Shown here one piece after another: positions 29,946 through 32,828 of a stretch of DNA of 32,828 nucleotides. Source of the DNA: an uncultured Bacteroidales bacterium (GTDB lineage Bacteria; Bacteroidota; Bacteroidia; Bacteroidales; Paludibacteraceae); contig ONQO01000038.1 of assembly GCA_900319995.1 (NCBI GenBank), forward strand, positions 1 through 32,828, in the 5' to 3' direction. How positions within the stretch are numbered: the stretch's first letter is position 1; every line of letters begins with the position of its first letter. The position numbers were made by a program, and so were the translations under genes. The notes under the pieces are model-generated. The model was not told the DNA's origin, searched no databases, and saw only the letters and a list, made by a program, of their open reading frames with translations.

Positions 29946-31379
29946 ATGAAACGAATTATTCTATACCTTCTACCTATGCTTGTATATGCAGGCGCGATGA
30001 GAGTTCATGCCGAAAACATAGGTGTGCCGGCGGAGTGTGAGGATGTCATGCTGCAAGTTTTTTATTGGGACAGTTACAAAGAAACGAAATACGGTCGAAC
30101 GAAATGGATTGATTTACTGAAAGATACTGCGGCAATCAATGCGAATTTTGATTTGGTGTGGTTTCCGCCGAGTGCAAAAGGTGGCGGCGTGGGTTATTCT
30201 CACAAGCAGTTGAGTAATCAAGAAAGCGACTGGGGTACTCGTGCGAGACTAGTGGAGTTGATAGCGGCTCTTCATGCGGGACATACCAAAGTGTTAGGCG
30301 ACATAGTGATTAATCATCGCGGCAACAAGAGTAACTGGTGTGATTTCTTTGAGGACGATTTTAAAGGTTACGGCAAGTGGCAGTTGACTCAGGCGCATAT
30401 CTGCAAGGGCGATGAGGGTTTTACGAATCCGAGTTCGACCTGCTACGGCAGTAGTGAGCGCGGAGCAGCAGATACAGGAAGCAATTTTGATGGCGCCCGT
30501 GATTTGGATCATACGAACGAGTATGTTCAGAACTGGTCGAAAGCCTATGTGCAATGGATGTTGGACACGATGAAGTACGACGGTTTCCGTTATGACATGA
30601 CGCTTGGTTTTCATGGTCGCTATCTGAGTATGTATAACGAGGCGAGCCAGCCGTATTTGTCCGTGTCGGAGTTGTGGGAAGGTATAGACAGACAGAAACA
30701 ACACTTGGAGGAAACGAACTACAACACGATGATTTTCGATTTCCAACAGAAATATGAATTGCACAAGGCGATAGTGAACGGCAGTTACAGCAAGTTGATG
30801 AAGAACAGCAATTCGTTCCGCGGTCAGGGTTTGGAGCGTTATGCGGTAACCTTCGTTGACAACCATGACACGTTTGAGCGCGACGGTTACGGCAATAATC
30901 AGTTTGGCGGTCAGTATTGTGATTTGAATAGTGCCGTGACGAAAGCGCGCGTGTTGCAGGCCTATGCATATATTCTATGTATGCCCGGAGTGCCTTGCGT
31001 ATTCTGGCCTCATTGGTACAAATACAAAGATGAGATAAATACCTTTATCAAGATTCGTAAGGAGGCGGGCATTCATTCGGAGTCTGCTGTTTTTGACGAG
31101 TCGTACGTTCAAGGCGGCTATAGCGGAACTGTTCAAGGTCATAATCGCAAGGTGATTGTACGTCTTGGTAAAAACCGTGACATGACAATACCTGCGGGTT
31201 ATTTCAAATGCGCAGAGGGTGATTATTATTTTGTCTATCAAGAGGTCGGCGAAGGGATAGAGGAAGTGCAAAGGAACGAATTGCCGAGCAGCAAGTTTAT
31301 AGAAGGCGGCAAATTGTATATCCGTTGCGGCGAGCGTGTGTATGACGCGCACGGGCAACTGATTTCGGATAATAAATAG
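29946..31379 (+). CDS. Secreted GH13 alpha-amylase 1
   Basis: 477 residues from ATG 29946; a TTG at 29937 in frame is less likely because MKRIILYLLPMLVYAG makes a normal signal peptide, cut near VHA-EN. GH13 regions: LGDIVINHRG (I), GFRYDMTLG with nucleophile D217 (II), SVSELWEG with acid/base E242 (III), FVDNHDT with D308 (IV). ADTGSNFDGARDLDHTN resembles the calcium-site loop of plant and bacterial alpha-amylases. A short beta domain (about 380-440) follows, and then KLYIRCGERVYDAHGQL, the same tail as the two giant proteins. It should cut internal alpha-1,4 bonds of starch outside the cell. It is the first gene of a pair, with 10 bases to the next start. Confidence 0.93.
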   Translation: MKRIILYLLPMLVYAGAMRVHAENIGVPAECEDVMLQVFYWDSYKETKYGRTKWIDLLKDTAAINANFDLVWFPPSAKGGGVGYSHKQLSNQESDWGTRARLVELIAALHAGHTKVLGDIVINHRGNKSNWCDFFEDDFKGYGKWQLTQAHICKGDEGFTNPSSTCYGSSERGAADTGSNFDGARDLDHTNEYVQNWSKAYVQWMLDTMKYDGFRYDMTLGFHGRYLSMYNEASQPYLSVSELWEGIDRQKQHLEETNYNTMIFDFQQKYELHKAIVNGSYSKLMKNSNSFRGQGLERYAVTFVDNHDTFERDGYGNNQFGGQYCDLNSAVTKARVLQAYAYILCMPGVPCVFWPHWYKYKDEINTFIKIRKEAGIHSESAVFDESYVQGGYSGTVQGHNRKVIVRLGKNRDMTIPAGYFKCAEGDYYFVYQEVGEGIEEVQRNELPSSKFIEGGKLYIRCGERVYDAHGQLISDNK

Positions 31380-31389
31380 AAAGGACACT

Positions 31390-32828
31390 TTGAAAAAGAT
31401 ATGCACCATATGGCTTTTGCTGCTATGCGTTTCATTAAGTTGGGCGCAGAGTTACGGTATTCTGGTGAACGGTAAGATTTATTTTGTCGGTTCTCCAGCC
31501 GGCGAGTTTGAAGGCTTTCAGCAGTATTTGGCTCATGTTCAAGTGTCTAAAGGCGACCAGTTCCAGTTGTATGACGCGACGAACAAAGCCGCTTGGGCAG
31601 TGGATTTGAACAAATATTCCGAGTCCGGTTTCAGCCGTAGCGGCAATCACTATGTGTCCAACGTGAGCGGCTGTTATGATTTCTATATCAAGCTGAAGTG
31701 GGAACAGGACGAGCTCTATATCGGGAACGGTTCCAACTGCGGCAGCGGAGAAGATCTGTCCGATATCTATATGGGCGCCGTACCTGCGCAATGCGAGGCG
31801 GTGTTGATGCAGGCGTTTTTTAATGAGTCGTATCGTGCAGATGCGCCCGGAGTGAGCGAGTACGGCGATACGAAATGGACTACTCTGACGCCTCAGGCAG
31901 CGGAGTTGGGACAGTATTTCGACTATATATGGCTTCCGCCGAGTGCTTATGGCGATGGCGCGGGTTATCATCCGAAACAATATAGCAACCAGAATTCGAA
32001 TTGGGGCACGCGCGAAGAGTTGGAGACGTTGATTAGTGCCCTTCATAAAGCCGGCACAAAAGTGGTGGCGGACATTGTGATTAACCATTGTGCGGGTTGG
32101 AGCAGTTGGTGCGATTTTCCTGAGATGGATTTCGGCGAGTACGGCGTGTTCCATCCGGACGCGAGTTATATCTGTTCGAATGACGAAGTGAATTTGAATC
32201 CCGAGTCCGGCGCTTGTTACGGAACGGCAACCGGAAGTGCAGATGATGGCGATAACTGGGATGGTGCGCGTGACTGGAGCCATGACAAAGTGTATGTTCA
32301 GAAGATGTTTATCGCTTATCTGCAATGGATGCGCAATGTGATGCACTACGACGGTTTCCGCTATGACAAGGGCGACGGGTTCAATAACTGGCATCACTAT
32401 AATTATAACAAACATTCCCGTCCGGAGATTGCTTTCATGGAGAGTTACAACGGAGATGACCGTATTATCTATGAAATCGAGCAATCCAACCGCGATCTGA
32501 TGGCATTGGATTTTCAGACCAAATGGCAGGCTTTCGATGGTATCGCGGCTTTCGACTACAGCAAATGTCAGGGAAGCGGATTATTAGGCCGCGGATATGC
32601 AAAATACGCCGTGACATTCATCGAAAGCCACGATTGGTTCTTGCGTCCGGACAATGAGAATGAGTTCGGCGGTCGCGGCAAATCCATGACTCCAGAGTTG
32701 AAAGACCGACTACTTCAGGCTAATGCGTTTTTGTTGGGAATGCCTGGTGTACCTTGTGTTTTCTATCCTCATTGGCATAAATACAAGTCAGCCCTCAAGC
32801 CGATGATTAATGCCCGCAAGTTGGCAGG
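31390..32828 (+). CDS. Secreted GH13 alpha-amylase 2 with N-terminal module, 3' end outside window
   Basis: Open frame from TTG 31390 to the window edge. The TTG start is chosen because it gives a normal signal peptide (LKKICTIWLLLLCVSLSWAQ) and follows AAAGGAC; no ATG in this frame precedes the mature sequence. Residues about 21-125 (SYGILVNGKIYFVGSP, FYIKLKWEQDELYIG) form a beta-rich module absent from amylase 1, perhaps starch-binding. The catalytic part begins at about 132 (CEAVLMQAFF): VADIVINHC (I), GFRYDKGDG with D326 (II), AFMESYNG with E351 (III), and FIESHDW with D415 (IV, where amylase 1 has VDNHD). It is a diverged paralogue of amylase 1 and lies in the same operon. Confidence 0.88.
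   Translation, partial: MKKICTIWLLLLCVSLSWAQSYGILVNGKIYFVGSPAGEFEGFQQYLAHVQVSKGDQFQLYDATNKAAWAVDLNKYSESGFSRSGNHYVSNVSGCYDFYIKLKWEQDELYIGNGSNCGSGEDLSDIYMGAVPAQCEAVLMQAFFNESYRADAPGVSEYGDTKWTTLTPQAAELGQYFDYIWLPPSAYGDGAGYHPKQYSNQNSNWGTREELETLISALHKAGTKVVADIVINHCAGWSSWCDFPEMDFGEYGVFHPDASYICSNDEVNLNPESGACYGTATGSADDGDNWDGARDWSHDKVYVQKMFIAYLQWMRNVMHYDGFRYDKGDGFNNWHHYNYNKHSRPEIAFMESYNGDDRIIYEIEQSNRDLMALDFQTKWQAFDGIAAFDYSKCQGSGLLGRGYAKYAVTFIESHDWFLRPDNENEFGGRGKSMTPELKDRLLQANAFLLGMPGVPCVFYPHWHKYKSALKPMINARKLA

Noticed and set aside
31435-32484. 349-codon open frame on the minus strand at the end of the window
   Set aside because: Shadow of the TTG-started amylase on the + strand, which has signal peptide and all GH13 motifs.

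Overview
The window looks like chromosomal DNA of an uncultured or poorly named member of the order Bacteroidales (Bacteroidota). The grounds are: six upstream regions with the phylum's own promoter form (TTG, exactly 20 bases, TAnnTTTG); few Shine-Dalgarno sequences; OmpA/LysM envelope proteins, large secreted multidomain proteins with a common C-terminal tail, and a cytoplasmic plus secreted GH13 starch-degrading set. Species cannot be named from sequence alone. No phage, IS element, CRISPR array or rRNA was seen.

Layout. 1-3143 (+): the 3' part of parC, then a Maf nucleotide pyrophosphatase. 3144-3743: no large gene, but a promoter, a folded candidate RNA of about 170 nt and a terminator. 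3744-4892 (+): a stand-alone YhcG/DUF1016 nuclease-like gene. 4949-14841 (+): two cassettes, each a giant secreted protein followed by a 42- or 52-residue microprotein; the giants share a C-terminal domain of about 190 residues and the microproteins share the ending PIDNEGGD. The second giant carries several starch-binding-like modules. 14966-20025 (-): UbiA-type prenyltransferase, cytoplasmic GH13 enzyme, ackA and pta, with repeat-rich gaps. 20388-23458 (+): OmpA-LysM protein, a tRNA with CAT anticodon and an odd D arm, and a second OmpA-family protein, perhaps one transcript. 23555-27757 (+): a lipoprotein metallopeptidase, a DUF2130 nuclease-like protein and an atypical SDR protein. 27832-27903 (-): tRNA-Phe. 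28205-29242 (+): a repeat-expanded trmO. 29946 to the end (+): two tandem secreted alpha-amylases, the second cut by the window edge and begun by TTG, behind a long leader made of tandem hairpins.

How it fits together (inference). Surface binding (1236-residue protein), two exported amylases and a cytoplasmic amylase would take starch to small sugars, and pta-ackA would turn acetyl-CoA into acetate and ATP. The first exported amylase ends with the same short tail as the two giants, suggesting a shared export or anchoring route.

Most worth following up: the giant-protein plus PIDNEGGD microprotein cassettes; the amylase leader of five hairpin repeats with a compensatory base-pair change; identical 11-bp tandem arrays in inverted orientation in the pta leader and inside trmO; the orphan structured RNA at about 3398-3570; and the palindrome stack between pta and ackA. 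All identifications come from reading motifs; no database or folding program was run.
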